Part shown: piece after piece, positions 7,680-16,159 of the stretch
Layout: each line of letters begins with the position of its first letter
Numbering within the stretch: the stretch's first letter is position 1
Notes under the pieces: generated by a model
Database searches by the model: none
What the model saw: the letters and a program-made list of their open reading frames with translations, nothing else
Told to the model about the DNA's origin: nothing
Program-made: the position numbers and the translations under genes
From: JAEZHK01 sp964575255
GTDB lineage: Bacteria > Bacillota > Clostridia > Christensenellales > Aristaeellaceae
Length of the DNA: 64,000 bases
Assembly (NCBI GenBank): GCA_964575255.1
Contig: CAZNPZ010000010.1
Coordinates: 8,400 to 72,399, forward strand
Direction: 5' to 3'

Positions 7680-8252
7680 TCAAATTGGGCGATCCAGCGA
7701 AAAAATACGGCAAGCGCCCAACATTTCCAGATCCTCCGGGTCGTGGGAGATCAGAAGCACGGCCGCGTCGCCCCTGTTCTTTTGCACGTAGTCCGCCGCC
7801 AGCCGCTTTGTCTCCGCGTCGAGGCCGGTCATCGGCTCGTCAAGAACGATCAGTTCCGCCCCGGCCATCATCGCTCGGGCCAGCGCAAGACGCCTGCGCA
7901 TGCCGCCGCTGAGCTTCGACGCGCGGCGCAGCGCGTCCGCCGCAAGCCCCAGTTCCGCGAGGTGACCGCGCGCCGCTTCCGGATCGGCCCCGACCAGCCG
8001 CAGGTTGTCCACGGCGCTCCAGTGCTCGATCAGCCGGTCTTCCTGAAATACCGCCGCCTTTTTAAGCCCCGCCGCGCCTGCGACACGGCCGCCGTCCGGG
8101 GATTCCAGCCCCAGCAGAATCCGGGACAGCGTGGTCTTTCCGCTGCCGGAGCGCCCGGTCAGCGCGGTTACGCCCGCCGGGAGCAAAAGGCTCACCCCGT
8201 CCAGCACCCGCCTGCCGCCGTAGGATTTTTGAATGTCCTTAAGTTCGATCAT
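7680..8252 (-). CDS. ABC transporter ATP-binding protein (SsuB/TauB type)
   Basis: 190 residues, shorter than the usual 240-260. It carries Walker A GRSGSGKTT, Q-loop VFQEDRLI, signature LSGGMRRR, Walker B ELIVLDEP and the His switch LLISHDP. The GMRRR signature and EDRL after the Q-loop resemble the nitrate/sulfonate/taurine/pyrimidine-precursor importer ATPases. Missing length is at the C-terminus, where TauB-like proteins have a helical extension; ...IFSLDRPI looks like a natural end. Its start overlaps the permease stop by four bases, and the order substrate-binding protein, permease, ATPase is the classic one. It energises import at the inner face of the membrane. Confidence 0.88.
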   Translation of the reverse strand: MIELKDIQKSYGGRRVLDGVSLLLPAGVTALTGRSGSGKTTLSRILLGLESPDGGRVAGAAGLKKAAVFQEDRLIEHWSAVDNLRLVGADPEAARGHLAELGLAADALRRASKLSGGMRRRLALARAMMAGAELIVLDEPMTGLDAETKRLAADYVQKNRGDAAVLLISHDPEDLEMLGACRIFSLDRPI

Positions 8253-9001
8253 CCCGCCGCTCCCGTCAGCCGCTTTTCCAGCGCGCCGATCAGCTTTACC
8301 GCCAGTTTTTCAAACGCGAGGCTCAAAAGAACCACCGCCGCCGTCCACGCAAACAGCTCGTCGGTGGCCAGAAACAGCTTCGCGCGGTACAGCGCGTCGC
8401 CAATGGACTTCGCGGGTTGGCCGATCACCTCGGCGGCGACGCCCGCCTTCCAGCAAATGCCCATCGCGCTGCGGCACGCGGCGAGCAGGTACGGCAGCGC
8501 CGCGGGCGCGTAAATCGCGCGCGCGCGCCGCCCCGCGCCCAGATCGAACACATCCGCCATCTCAAGCAGCTTCACGTCCGCGCCATCAAGGCCCGAAAGC
8601 GTGCTCTCGTAAATCAGCGGCAGCGCCATCAGGAACGAAATGAACACCGAAAGATCGCGCGCGCTGACCCAGATCAGCATCAGAATCACGAAAGACGCGA
8701 TCGGCGTCGCCTTGACTGCGGCCATCGGCGGGGCGAGCAGCGCCCGCGCGCCGCGAAAGAAGCGGGACACCACGCCCAGCGCCGCACCGACAAAAAGCGC
8801 CATCAAAAACCCCAGCGCGATCCGCCCGAACGTGTTGCCGACCGACTGGTAGAAATCCGCGGTGCCCATCAGACGCACGAGTGTCACAAACGTCGAGACA
8901 GGAGATACCATCAGGATCTCCTGTCCGATTGAAACGCTGATTAGCTGCCACGCGGCGAGCCAGAACGCGGCGACCGCAAGGCCAGTAAGCCAACGCTTCA
9001 T
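8249..9001 (-). CDS. ABC transporter permease (SsuC/TauC type)
   Basis: 250 residues with about six hydrophobic segments. The first is LAVAAFWLAAWQLI. The cytoplasmic EAA-like loop sits around residues 165-185 (LPYLLAACRSAMGICWKAGVAAEVIGQ); the sequence A.R.A.G..W...VAAE..G is typical of the BPD_transp_1 family in nitrate/taurine/sulfonate importers. It is translationally coupled to the ATPase (four-base overlap) and starts three bases after the binding-protein stop. The substrate cannot be read from the permease. Confidence 0.88.
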   Translation of the reverse strand: MKRWLTGLAVAAFWLAAWQLISVSIGQEILMVSPVSTFVTLVRLMGTADFYQSVGNTFGRIALGFLMALFVGAALGVVSRFFRGARALLAPPMAAVKATPIASFVILMLIWVSARDLSVFISFLMALPLIYESTLSGLDGADVKLLEMADVFDLGAGRRARAIYAPAALPYLLAACRSAMGICWKAGVAAEVIGQPAKSIGDALYRAKLFLATDELFAWTAAVVLLSLAFEKLAVKLIGALEKRLTGAAG

Positions 9002-9004
9002 ACG

Positions 9005-9961
9005 TCAGCCCGCGAGGTAGTATGCATCGTCCGGCAGCGCGCCGCCGACGGAAGCCGGCTCGGCGTCGAAGAGCGCCTGTAAATAGCCGGACACCGCGGC
9101 CTTCATGTCGTCCCCGGTAATGCACACGATGTTGCACGCGGGGATGGCCTTCGCGGCGATCGCCGCCTTGGGCACGATGCCGAGCGCCTCAATCCACGCG
9201 CCCGCCTCGTCCGGGTGCAGGTTGACGTACTCCGCGGACGCTGCGTACTGTTCCATGAATGCCTTCAACTGGTCGGGATGCTCTTCGGCGAACGCCTTTC
9301 GCACCGCCACGACGCCGGTGATCATCCGGCTGTTGGGGTCCGCCTTCGCCCACTCGTCGGACAAACTCAGCGCGACGCGCAAATTGGGGTTCTGCGCCAT
9401 GACGATCGTGACGTAGGGCTGCGGCAGCACGGCGAGCGTCGCCGTGCCCGCCGACAGTGCCGCCGCCACCTCGGTGGCCTCGGACTTGTACTCAACCGCC
9501 AGATCCTTCGCCGGGTCAAGCCCGTTCAGCTTCAAAACGTGGTTCAGCGCGTATTCCGGCGTTGTGCCCTTGCCGGTGGAATAGAGCGTCTTCCCGTTGA
9601 GGTCGGAAACGGTTTTCACCGTGTCCCCCGCTTCCACGACGTATAGAACGCCCAGCGTGTTGACCGCGGCGACTGAAAGGCCGCCCTTCGTCTTGTTCCA
9701 GAGGACGCTCGAAAGGTTGCAGGGGATCAGCGCGATGTCCACTTCGCCCTTCGCGATCATGGGCACGATCTCGTCCGCCGCGCCCGCGACGGTAAAACTG
9801 TACGCGCCCTTCGCCTTGTCGTCCTCCATCAGCTTCACAAGCCCCATCGTGGTCGGACCTTTGAGGGACGCCACGCGCACCGGTACATCCACGGCCAGCG
9901 CCGCCTGCATGGAAAAAACGATCAGGACAGCCGCGGCCAGCAGCGAAGTAAATTTCTTCAT
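9005..9961 (-). CDS. ABC transporter substrate-binding protein (NMT1/TauA-like)
   Basis: 318 residues from the ATG at 9961 (GAGGCGG upstream; an ATG six codons earlier has no ribosome site). A signal peptide MKKFTSLLAAAVLIVFSM ends in ALA with no lipobox Cys, so cleavage by signal peptidase I is predicted rather than lipid anchoring. The mature protein has the NMT1/NitT/TauT layout: VRVASLKGPTTMGLVKLM, GEVDIALIPCNLSSVLWN, VSDLNGKTLYSTGKGTTPEYALNHVL and ATLAVLPQPYVTI. Proteins with the GPTTMGL element often lie beside these permeases in Clostridia. The substrate is unknown; thiamine-precursor, sulfonate or other small anions are possible. First gene of its operon. Confidence 0.88.
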   Translation of the reverse strand: MKKFTSLLAAAVLIVFSMQAALAVDVPVRVASLKGPTTMGLVKLMEDDKAKGAYSFTVAGAADEIVPMIAKGEVDIALIPCNLSSVLWNKTKGGLSVAAVNTLGVLYVVEAGDTVKTVSDLNGKTLYSTGKGTTPEYALNHVLKLNGLDPAKDLAVEYKSEATEVAAALSAGTATLAVLPQPYVTIVMAQNPNLRVALSLSDEWAKADPNSRMITGVVAVRKAFAEEHPDQLKAFMEQYAASAEYVNLHPDEAGAWIEALGIVPKAAIAAKAIPACNIVCITGDDMKAAVSGYLQALFDAEPASVGGALPDDAYYLAG

Positions 9962-10000
9962 CGTGCAAATCCGCCTCATTTCTATGTTTCAGACATGTTC

Positions 10001-10029
10001 ATCTTATACCCTTTCGGCCCGGCTGTCAA
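10001..10029 (-). promoter_or_regulatory. Promoter of the NMT1-type importer operon
   Basis: Minus strand: perfect TTGACA (10029-10024), 17 bases, TAAGAT (10006-10001). It lies 40 bases before the ATG at 9961. Confidence 0.6.
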
Positions 10030-10128
10030 ACCGGATCGGCGCGTTTCTGCGGGCTGCCATCCAGAAACACCCCTGCCGCGCGCTGAAAGAATTTGCATTA
10101 TACGGCACTTCCCTATTCACGGTTCATC

Positions 10129-10137
10129 TGGTATAAT
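10129..10137 (+). promoter_or_regulatory. Extended -10 promoter of the BMP importer operon
   Basis: TGGTATAAT (extended -10, TATAAT at 10132-10137). The -35 region is weak. A 50-base leader leads to the AGGAGGTC ribosome site. Confidence 0.6.
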
Positions 10138-10193
10138 GTATACAACCCCAAGCCCGCAGTGCGGGCAACATACATTTCAGGAGGTCAGCCGCT

Positions 10194-11267
10194 ATGAAGA
10201 AACTCGTATCCCTGATTTTGGCGCTGGTTCTCAGCCTTGGTCTGTGCGCGGCCGCGCTTGCCGAGTCCTATGAGATCGGCATGATCACCGACATCGGCAC
10301 CATCGACGACAAGTCCTTCAACCAGGGCACCTGGGAGGCCATCAAGGCCTACGCGGAAGCCAACGGTAAGACCTACAACTACTATCAGCCTTCTGCCCAG
10401 TCCACGGATATCTACGTGGAGCGCATTGACCAGGCCGTCGCCGACGGCGCGAAGGTCATCGTGACGCCGGGCTACCTGTTTGAAGAGCCGATCTTCATCG
10501 CGCAGGACAAGTATCCGGACGTCCACTTCATCCTGATCGACGGCAACCCGCACAACGCGGATTACACCGAGTACCGCACCGAAAAGAACGCGGTGGGCAT
10601 CGTGTTCGCCGAGGAGCAGTCGGGCTTCCTGGCCGGCTACGCGGCGGTCAAGGACGGCTACACCAAACTGGGCTTCATGGGCGGCATGGCGGTTCCGGCG
10701 GTCGTGCGTTTCGGCTACGGCTTCGTGCAGGGCGCCGACTACGCGGCCAAGGAAATGGGCCTGACCGACGTCACCATCAACTACAACTACACCGGCGGTT
10801 TCGCGGCCACGCCGGAGGCGCAGGCGATGGCGTCCTCCTGGTACAATGACGGCATCCAGGTGATCTTTGGCTGCGGCGGCGCGGTGGGCAACTCCGTTAT
10901 GGCGGCTGCGGAAGCGGCCGGCGGCAAGGTCATCGGCGTCGACGTCGATCAGAGCAGCGAATCCGACACGGTCATCACCTCGGCCATGAAGGGCCTGGGC
11001 TCAGCCGTCACGAAGGCGTTGACCGCCTACTACGCGGACAGCTTCCCCGCCGGCGAAGCCTGGGTGCTTGGCGCGGACAAGGACGGCGTGGCGCTGCCGA
11101 TGGCGACCTCCAAGTTCAAGACTTTCACGCAGGCCGACTATGACGCGATCTTCGCGAAGCTGGCTTCCGGCGAAGTCGCGCCCAAGAAGGACACGGTGGA
11201 TGGCGCCGCCATCGCGAGCGCTGCGGAACTTGGCACCGAAATCGTCAAGGTCAACCTGATCGGGTAA
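10194..11267 (+). CDS. BMP-family (PnrA-like) substrate-binding protein
   Basis: 357 residues from the ATG at 10194 with a strong AGGAGGTC site. The signal peptide MKKLVSLILALVLSLGLC ends AAALAES. The Cys does not sit in a good lipobox and an ALA cleavage site follows, so a secreted rather than lipid-linked form is likely. BMP-family markers are IGMITDIGTIDDKSFNQGTW, ADGAKVIVTPGYLFEEPI, FAEEQSGFLAGYAA, LGFMGGMAVPAVVRFGYGF and VIGVDVDQSSESDTVITSAMK. Characterised relatives (TmpC/PnrA, NupN) bind purine or other nucleosides. Downstream come the ATPase and two permeases, as in nupNOPQ. A stem-loop after the gene may keep its expression above that of the rest. Confidence 0.92.
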   Translation: MKKLVSLILALVLSLGLCAAALAESYEIGMITDIGTIDDKSFNQGTWEAIKAYAEANGKTYNYYQPSAQSTDIYVERIDQAVADGAKVIVTPGYLFEEPIFIAQDKYPDVHFILIDGNPHNADYTEYRTEKNAVGIVFAEEQSGFLAGYAAVKDGYTKLGFMGGMAVPAVVRFGYGFVQGADYAAKEMGLTDVTINYNYTGGFAATPEAQAMASSWYNDGIQVIFGCGGAVGNSVMAAAEAAGGKVIGVDVDQSSESDTVITSAMKGLGSAVTKALTAYYADSFPAGEAWVLGADKDGVALPMATSKFKTFTQADYDAIFAKLASGEVAPKKDTVDGAAIASAAELGTEIVKVNLIG

Positions 11268-11285
11268 TTCCAATCCAGTAACAGA

Positions 11286-11315
11286 GCAGGGGCAGATTCA
11301 CGAATCTGCCCCTGC
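11286..11315 (+). terminator. Stem-loop between binding protein and ATPase genes (partial terminator or stabiliser)
   Basis: A 14-bp perfect stem (GCAGGGGCAGATTC paired with its complement, 2-base centre) without a following T-tract. It more likely stabilises the upstream message or attenuates than fully terminates. Confidence 0.6.
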
Positions 11316-11360
11316 CGTTGAATCTATGGCGCGGCGTACGCCGCGCGGGGAGTGATGGGT

Positions 11361-12887
11361 TTGGACTATGTCATTGAGATGATCGGCATCACCAAGGACT
11401 TCCCCGGCATTCGCGCCAACGATGATATCACGCTCCGGCTGATCCGGGGCGAGATTCACGCACTCCTGGGCGAGAACGGCGCGGGCAAGTCAACTTTGAT
11501 GAGCGTACTCTTCGGCCTGTATCAGCCGGATGCCGGAGAGATCCGAAAAAACGGCCAGCCCATCCAGATCAAGAACCCCAACGACGCCAACCTCGCGGGC
11601 ATCGGCATGGTGCACCAGCACTTTAAACTGGTACACAACATGACGGTGCTGGAGAACATCATCCTGGGCGTCGAAACGGTGCAGCGCGGCGTCCTCAAGA
11701 TGGACGAGGCGCGCAAGAAGGTCGTGGCGCTGTCCGAACGGTATGGCCTTCGGATCGACCCGGACGCGAGAATCGAGGACACCACCGTCGGCATGCAGCA
11801 GCGCGTCGAAATTCTGAAGATGCTCTACCGCGAGAACGAGGTGCTGATCTTCGACGAGCCGACGGCGGTTCTGACGCCGCAGGAGATCGAGGAACTGATT
11901 GGCATCATTCGCGGCCTCGCGGCGGAAGGGAAATCGATCCTGTTCATCTCCCACAAGCTCAGCGAGATCAAGGAACTGGCCGGGCGGTGCACGGTGCTCC
12001 GGAAGGGCCGGTACATCGGCACGGTGGACGTGGCCTCGGTCACGAAAGAAGACCTCTCCGAGATGATGGTGGGTCGCAAGGTCAACTTCTCGATTGAAAA
12101 GGAAAAGGCCGCGCCGGGTGAGGCGGTTCTGACGCTCGAACATGTTTCGATGCGCGCGCGCCACCACCACAAGCTGCTCCTGGACGACGTCAGCTTCTCC
12201 GTGCGCCGGGGCGAGATCGTGACCATCGCCGGCATCGACGGCAACGGCCAGAGCGAACTGGTCTACGCGATCTCCGGCCTCGCGGGCATCGACGGCGGGC
12301 GCATCCTTCTGAATGGCGAGGACATCTCGAAGGCCCCGATCCGCCGGAGGAACGACCTGAAAATCTCGCACATCCCGGAGGATCGGCACAAGCACGGCCT
12401 GGTGCTGGACTTCTCGCTTTCGGAAAACCTCGTGCTCAAGAGCTACCATACGGACGAGTACCAGAAGCGCGGGTTCATCCGTTTCGACGCGGTGGAAAAG
12501 CACGCGAAGGAACTGATCGAGCGCTTTGACATCCGCTCCGGTCAGGGTTCGCAGACCGTCGCTCGCAGCATGTCCGGCGGCAACCAGCAGAAGGCGATCG
12601 TCGCCAGGGAGATCAGCCTGACGCCCGACCTTCTGATCGCGGTTCAGCCGACGCGCGGCCTTGACGTGGGCGCGATTGAGTACATCCACAAACAACTTGT
12701 GGCCGCGCGCGACAGGGGCTGTGCGGTGCTCTTGATCTCTTTGGAACTGGATGAGGTCAAGTCGCTGTCCGATCAGATTTACGTGATCTTTGAGGGCCGG
12801 ATTGTGGCCGGGCTGGACCCGGAGGCCGCGTCCATCCAGGAAATCGGCCTGTACATGGCCGGTTCGAAAAGGGGGAGCGCCTCATGA
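11361..12887 (+). CDS. Nucleoside/simple-sugar ABC importer, double ATP-binding protein (NupO/YufO-like)
   Basis: 508 residues if started at TTG 11361 (M-DYVIEM, as in relatives). This codon is eight bases after GGGGAG; ATG 11355 and GTG 11352 sit too near that site but remain possible. Two fused ABC domains are present. The first has LLGENGAGKSTLMSVLFG, the Q-loop MVHQHFKL and LIFDEPTAVLTPQE. The second has a degenerate Walker A (IAGIDGNGQSEL) and SGGNQQKAIVAREI. This asymmetry is typical of RbsA/NupO proteins, where only one site is fully active. It overlaps the first permease gene by four bases and should power uptake of the BMP ligand. Confidence 0.92.
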   Translation: MDYVIEMIGITKDFPGIRANDDITLRLIRGEIHALLGENGAGKSTLMSVLFGLYQPDAGEIRKNGQPIQIKNPNDANLAGIGMVHQHFKLVHNMTVLENIILGVETVQRGVLKMDEARKKVVALSERYGLRIDPDARIEDTTVGMQQRVEILKMLYRENEVLIFDEPTAVLTPQEIEELIGIIRGLAAEGKSILFISHKLSEIKELAGRCTVLRKGRYIGTVDVASVTKEDLSEMMVGRKVNFSIEKEKAAPGEAVLTLEHVSMRARHHHKLLLDDVSFSVRRGEIVTIAGIDGNGQSELVYAISGLAGIDGGRILLNGEDISKAPIRRRNDLKISHIPEDRHKHGLVLDFSLSENLVLKSYHTDEYQKRGFIRFDAVEKHAKELIERFDIRSGQGSQTVARSMSGGNQQKAIVAREISLTPDLLIAVQPTRGLDVGAIEYIHKQLVAARDRGCAVLLISLELDEVKSLSDQIYVIFEGRIVAGLDPEAASIQEIGLYMAGSKRGSAS

Positions 12888-14005
12888 AGAAACAGGGCCT
12901 GAGAAACGCTTCGGCCTCGCTGATCGCGATCCTGGCGGGGCTTCTGGCCGGGTTTGTGATCCTTTTGATCACGAAGCCGGAGAGCGCCTTCGCGGGGCTG
13001 ATCATCATTTTGAAGGGCGGCTTCAACAACGGCATGAAGGGGCTGGGCCAGGTACTGTACCTGGCGACGCCGCTGATCATGACCGGCCTGTCGGTGGGCT
13101 TCGCGTTCCGGACGGGTCTTTTCAACATCGGCGCGCCGGGGCAGCTGATGGTGGGTGGCGCAATGTCGGTGTGGGTGGGCTGTACGTGGACATTCCTGCC
13201 CGGCGGCCTCCACTGGATCGTGGCGCTTCTGATGGGCATGCTGGCGGGCGGCATCTGGGGCTTCGTACCCGGCTTCTTCAAGGCGCTGCTCAACGTCAAC
13301 GAGGTCATCGCGTCGATCATGATGAACTACATCGGCATGTACGGCATGAACTTCCTGATCCGCGGCTCGGTGATCTTCGACTCCACCAAAAACCAGACCC
13401 ACAACGTCGCGACGACCGCCATCCTCCCCAAGGCCGGGCTGGACAGGATTTTTTACAACCTCACCGGCAAGTATGTGGACGTATCGAGCGTCAACGCGGG
13501 GATCCTGGTCGCGATCGTGCTCGCGGTCGTGATGTATGTGCTGCTGAACAAGACCACCTTCGGCTATGAGCTGCGCGCCTGCGGGTTCAACAAGAACGCC
13601 GCGCGGTACGCGGGCATCAGCGAAAAGCGCACGATCATCCTTTCGATGGTGCTGGCGGGCGCGCTGGCGGGCACGGCAGGGGCGCTGATGTACCTCGCGC
13701 CGTCCAGCGGCATGCACATCCATGTGGAGGAAGTCCTGTCCGCGCAGGGGTTCAACGGCATCCCGGTGGCGCTATTGGGCCTTTCCAACCCGATTGGCAT
13801 CATCTTCTCGGCGCTGTTCGTCGCCTACATTTCGGTGGGCGGGTCGTACCTGCAGAGCCTCAAGTTCATGCAGGAAGTCATCGACATCATCATTGCGATG
13901 GTCATCTACTTCAGCGCGTTTTCACTGCTGGTGCGCGACCTGATCGGGCGCGCGGGGCAGAAGCGGGCGCGTCGCGGCGCGGGCGCCGGGAGGGAGGGCG
14001 CGTAA
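12884..14005 (+). CDS. Nucleoside-type ABC importer permease 1 (NupP/YufP-like)
   Basis: 373 residues, about nine to ten membrane segments. ATG at 12884 overlaps the ATPase stop (ATGA) with GGGGGAG ahead. BPD_transp_2 family features are MTGLSVGFAFRTGLFNIGAPGQLMVG, LLNVNEVIASIMMNYI, FGYELRACGFNKNAARYAGI and LAGALAGTAGALMYL. The C-terminal end is a short basic and Gly-rich tail (KRARRGAGAGREGA). It pairs with the next gene to form the heterodimeric channel. Substrate is inferred from the BMP protein. Confidence 0.92.
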   Translation: MKKQGLRNASASLIAILAGLLAGFVILLITKPESAFAGLIIILKGGFNNGMKGLGQVLYLATPLIMTGLSVGFAFRTGLFNIGAPGQLMVGGAMSVWVGCTWTFLPGGLHWIVALLMGMLAGGIWGFVPGFFKALLNVNEVIASIMMNYIGMYGMNFLIRGSVIFDSTKNQTHNVATTAILPKAGLDRIFYNLTGKYVDVSSVNAGILVAIVLAVVMYVLLNKTTFGYELRACGFNKNAARYAGISEKRTIILSMVLAGALAGTAGALMYLAPSSGMHIHVEEVLSAQGFNGIPVALLGLSNPIGIIFSALFVAYISVGGSYLQSLKFMQEVIDIIIAMVIYFSAFSLLVRDLIGRAGQKRARRGAGAGREGA

Positions 14006-14964
14006 TGGATACGATCTTCTTTCTGTTCCAGCAGATGATGTTCTTCTCGATCCCGCTTCTGATCGTGGCGCTGGGCGGCATGTTCTCCGAGCGCAGCGGC
14101 GTGGTCAACATCGCGCTCGAAGGCATCATGGTGATGGGCGCGTTCGCGTCGATCTTCTTTCTGAACCTCACCCAGTCGTTCATGAGCGGGCAGGGGCAGC
14201 TTTTGCTCGCGATCCTGATCGCTGCCGCGGCGGGGATGGCCTTCTCGTTCCTCCACGCCTACGCGGCGGTTTCGCTTCGGTCTGACCAGACGATCTCCGG
14301 CACCGCGCTCAACATGTTCGCGCCCGCGTTCGCGATCTACATGGCGCGCTCGCTGCAATCGAACGGCGTCCAGCAGATCCAGTTCACCAACACCTTCTAC
14401 ATCCAGAAGGTGCCTGGTCTCGGCGACATCCCGGTTCTGGGGCCGCTCCTGTTCCAGAACTGTTACATCACGACCTACGTGGGGCTGATCATTCTCGCGG
14501 CGGCGGCATTTGTCCTCTACAAGACCAAGTTTGGCCTCCGGCTCCGCGCGTGCGGCGAGCACCCGCAGGCGGCGGACAGCGTCGGCGTCAACGTGTACAG
14601 GATCCGCTACGCGGGCGTTCTGATCTCCGGCGCGCTGGCGGGGCTGGGCGGACTGGTGTTCGTCGTGCCGACTTCCACCAACTTCAACGCGACGGTGGCC
14701 GGTTATGGCTTCCTGGCGCTGGCGGTTCTGATCTTCGGGCAGTGGAAGCCGCTGCGCATCCTTTGGTCGGCGCTGTTCTTTGGGCTGATGAAGACCATCG
14801 CCGCCGCGTATTCGGGCATCCCGATCCTCCAGAGTCTCAAGATTTCCTCCGACATCTACAAGATGATCCCCTACATCGCGACCCTGATCGTGCTGGCATT
14901 CACCAGCGCCAAGTCTCAGGCGCCGCGCGCGAGCGGCGTCCCCTATGATAAGAGTACGCGCTGA
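14005..14964 (+). CDS. Nucleoside-type ABC importer permease 2 (NupQ/YufQ-like)
   Basis: 319 residues, mostly hydrophobic with about eight membrane segments. The ATG overlaps the previous stop by one base (TAATG). BPD_transp_2 markers are LGGMFSERSGVVNIALEGIM, SLRSDQTISGTALNMFAPAF, FGLRLRACGEHPQAADSVGV and ISGALAGLGGLVFVVP. It closes the four-gene importer. The stop is followed seven bases later by the first hairpin of repeat array R1, copy a. Confidence 0.92.
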   Translation: MDTIFFLFQQMMFFSIPLLIVALGGMFSERSGVVNIALEGIMVMGAFASIFFLNLTQSFMSGQGQLLLAILIAAAAGMAFSFLHAYAAVSLRSDQTISGTALNMFAPAFAIYMARSLQSNGVQQIQFTNTFYIQKVPGLGDIPVLGPLLFQNCYITTYVGLIILAAAAFVLYKTKFGLRLRACGEHPQAADSVGVNVYRIRYAGVLISGALAGLGGLVFVVPTSTNFNATVAGYGFLALAVLIFGQWKPLRILWSALFFGLMKTIAAAYSGIPILQSLKISSDIYKMIPYIATLIVLAFTSAKSQAPRASGVPYDKSTR

Positions 14965-14970
14965 CGCGTG

Positions 14971-15230
14971 GCAAAGAAAATCCACTTCGCGGCTTTTCTT
15001 TGCGGGCATTTGAAATCCGCTGACGCGGCTTTCAAATGCGTAGGTGGCGCAGCCGGTTTCCTAAAACGCTTGCGGGCGTTTCCGTGCTGAAACCGGATCG
15101 GGCATGCTTTCCCCGTCGGCCGGGCAAGCTCGGCCTTTGGGGGAAAGCCAAATCCGCCGCGCAGGTCGCCGGATTTGGTTGAATGTCGAAAGGGCTTCGG
15201 CCCTCTCGACGCTCTCCCATAATTGTGGGA
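14971..15230 (+). repeat. Structured intergenic repeat R1, copy a (seven consecutive hairpins)
   Basis: This 309-base gap between the permease gene and rpiB is filled with hairpins at 14971-15003 (10-bp stem GCAAAGAAAA), 15006-15039 (GCATTTGAAA), 15053-15096 (CCGGTTTC, with an inner AAACGC stem), 15106-15148 (GCTTTCCCC with inner GGCCG), 15148-15178 (CCAAATCCG), 15185-15210 (GTCGA..GGGC with a TTCG loop) and 15215-15230. The same hairpins in the same order occur at 53427-53641 and, inverted, at 51336-51586. I see no coding signal. rpiB's own ribosome site follows at 15261-15270. Confidence 0.85.
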
Positions 15231-15273
15231 TGATCCCCCTTGACCCCGCACAAAATGAGAAAAGGTGATTGAA

Positions 15274-15729
15274 ATGAAAATCGCGCTCGCATCCGACCAC
15301 GCGGCGGCGGAACTCCGGGAAATCACGAAAAAACATCTGGAAGACCGCGGGTTTGAGCCGGTGGTCTACGACACGCTGGAACCCCGGCCCACCGACGATT
15401 ACCCGGTCTACGCCGACCTCGCAACCCAGGCCGTCGCGCGCGGGGACTGCGAACTGGGTATCCTGATCTGTGGTACCGGCATCGGCATGAGCCTCGCCGC
15501 CAACAAAGTAAAGGGCATCCGCGCGGCGGTGTGCTCCGAGCCCTACAGCGCCAAGATGGCACGCACTCACAACAACTGCAACATCCTCTGTTTCGGGGCG
15601 CGGGTGGTGGGCAGTGAACTGGCCAAGATGATCGTAGACACGTTCCTCGACGCCTCGTTTGAGGGCGGGCGGCACCAGCGCCGGGTCGACATGATCATGA
15701 AGATCGAAAAGGACGGCCAACTGGAGTAA
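15274..15729 (+). CDS. rpiB: Ribose-5-phosphate isomerase B
   Basis: 151 residues from the ATG at 15274 (AAAGGTGATT in front; a GTG at 15265 lies inside that site). RpiB interconverts ribose-5-phosphate and ribulose-5-phosphate in the pentose phosphate pathway. Signatures of the LacAB/RpiB family are MKIALASDHAAAELR, the active-site ICGTGIGMSLAANKVKGIRA (catalytic Cys) and HNNCNILCFGARVVG. Length is standard. It is next to a nucleoside-type importer, which could feed ribose phosphate from nucleoside breakdown; that link is inference. A G+C-rich hairpin follows. Confidence 0.93.
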   Translation: MKIALASDHAAAELREITKKHLEDRGFEPVVYDTLEPRPTDDYPVYADLATQAVARGDCELGILICGTGIGMSLAANKVKGIRAAVCSEPYSAKMARTHNNCNILCFGARVVGSELAKMIVDTFLDASFEGGRHQRRVDMIMKIEKDGQLE

Positions 15730-15735
15730 CACGAC

Positions 15736-15762
15736 GCGCCGCGGGCATTTTGCCCGCGGCGC
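15736..15762 (+). terminator. Terminator after rpiB
   Basis: 11-bp perfect stem GCGCCGCGGGC around ATTTT, with a weak pyrimidine-rich tail. It sits between convergent genes and may serve both. Confidence 0.6.
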
Positions 15763-15775
15763 ATCTCTATAATCA

Positions 15776-16159
15776 CTATAGCACATTGCCCCAGCGAACC
15801 TGTTCCTGATTTAAAATGTGCCGGAGACTTTCCTGCAAAAGCGCCATCGACTTGTAGAAATCGTCCAGCTGATCGCGCTCCAGGTTGACGCCCGCCTCCA
15901 CATAGCGGTCGACCACCGTATGCATCTCGTCGTGGGAGATCAGCATTTCCATGAAAGGCCGGAATTGTTCCCAGACCGTGGCCAACTGCGTCATTTTCTC
16001 CTTCGCGGGATCGGTTTTGCCCTGATCGACCAGTGCCTGCGCCTCCATGGAGAACGTTTCCATCTCCCCCACCACGTGGCTGACCAGAATCAGGCTTGTA
16101 ATCCCGAACGCGATGGATACCGCCGCCACCACGAGAACCCCAATCAGCTTTTTGCGCAT
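15776..16159 (-). CDS. DUF4363-type small membrane-anchored protein
   Basis: 127 residues. A basic start (MRKKLIG) leads into a single membrane helix (VLVVAAVSIAFGITSLILV). An acidic helical extracytoplasmic domain of about 95 residues follows (EKMTQLATVWEQFRPFMEMLISHDEM, LDDFYKSMALLQESLRHIL). This layout and its position behind a DUF421 gene match the DUF4363 family, which is often paired with DUF421 in spore-forming Firmicutes. Its ATG overlaps the DUF421 stop by one base. Biochemical role unknown. Confidence 0.75.
   Translation of the reverse strand: MRKKLIGVLVVAAVSIAFGITSLILVSHVVGEMETFSMEAQALVDQGKTDPAKEKMTQLATVWEQFRPFMEMLISHDEMHTVVDRYVEAGVNLERDQLDDFYKSMALLQESLRHILNQEQVRWGNVL

Noticed and set aside
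14971..15230. R1 as a group of several ordinary terminators
   Set aside because: Most of the hairpins lack T-tracts, and the same order recurs at three loci in both orientations.
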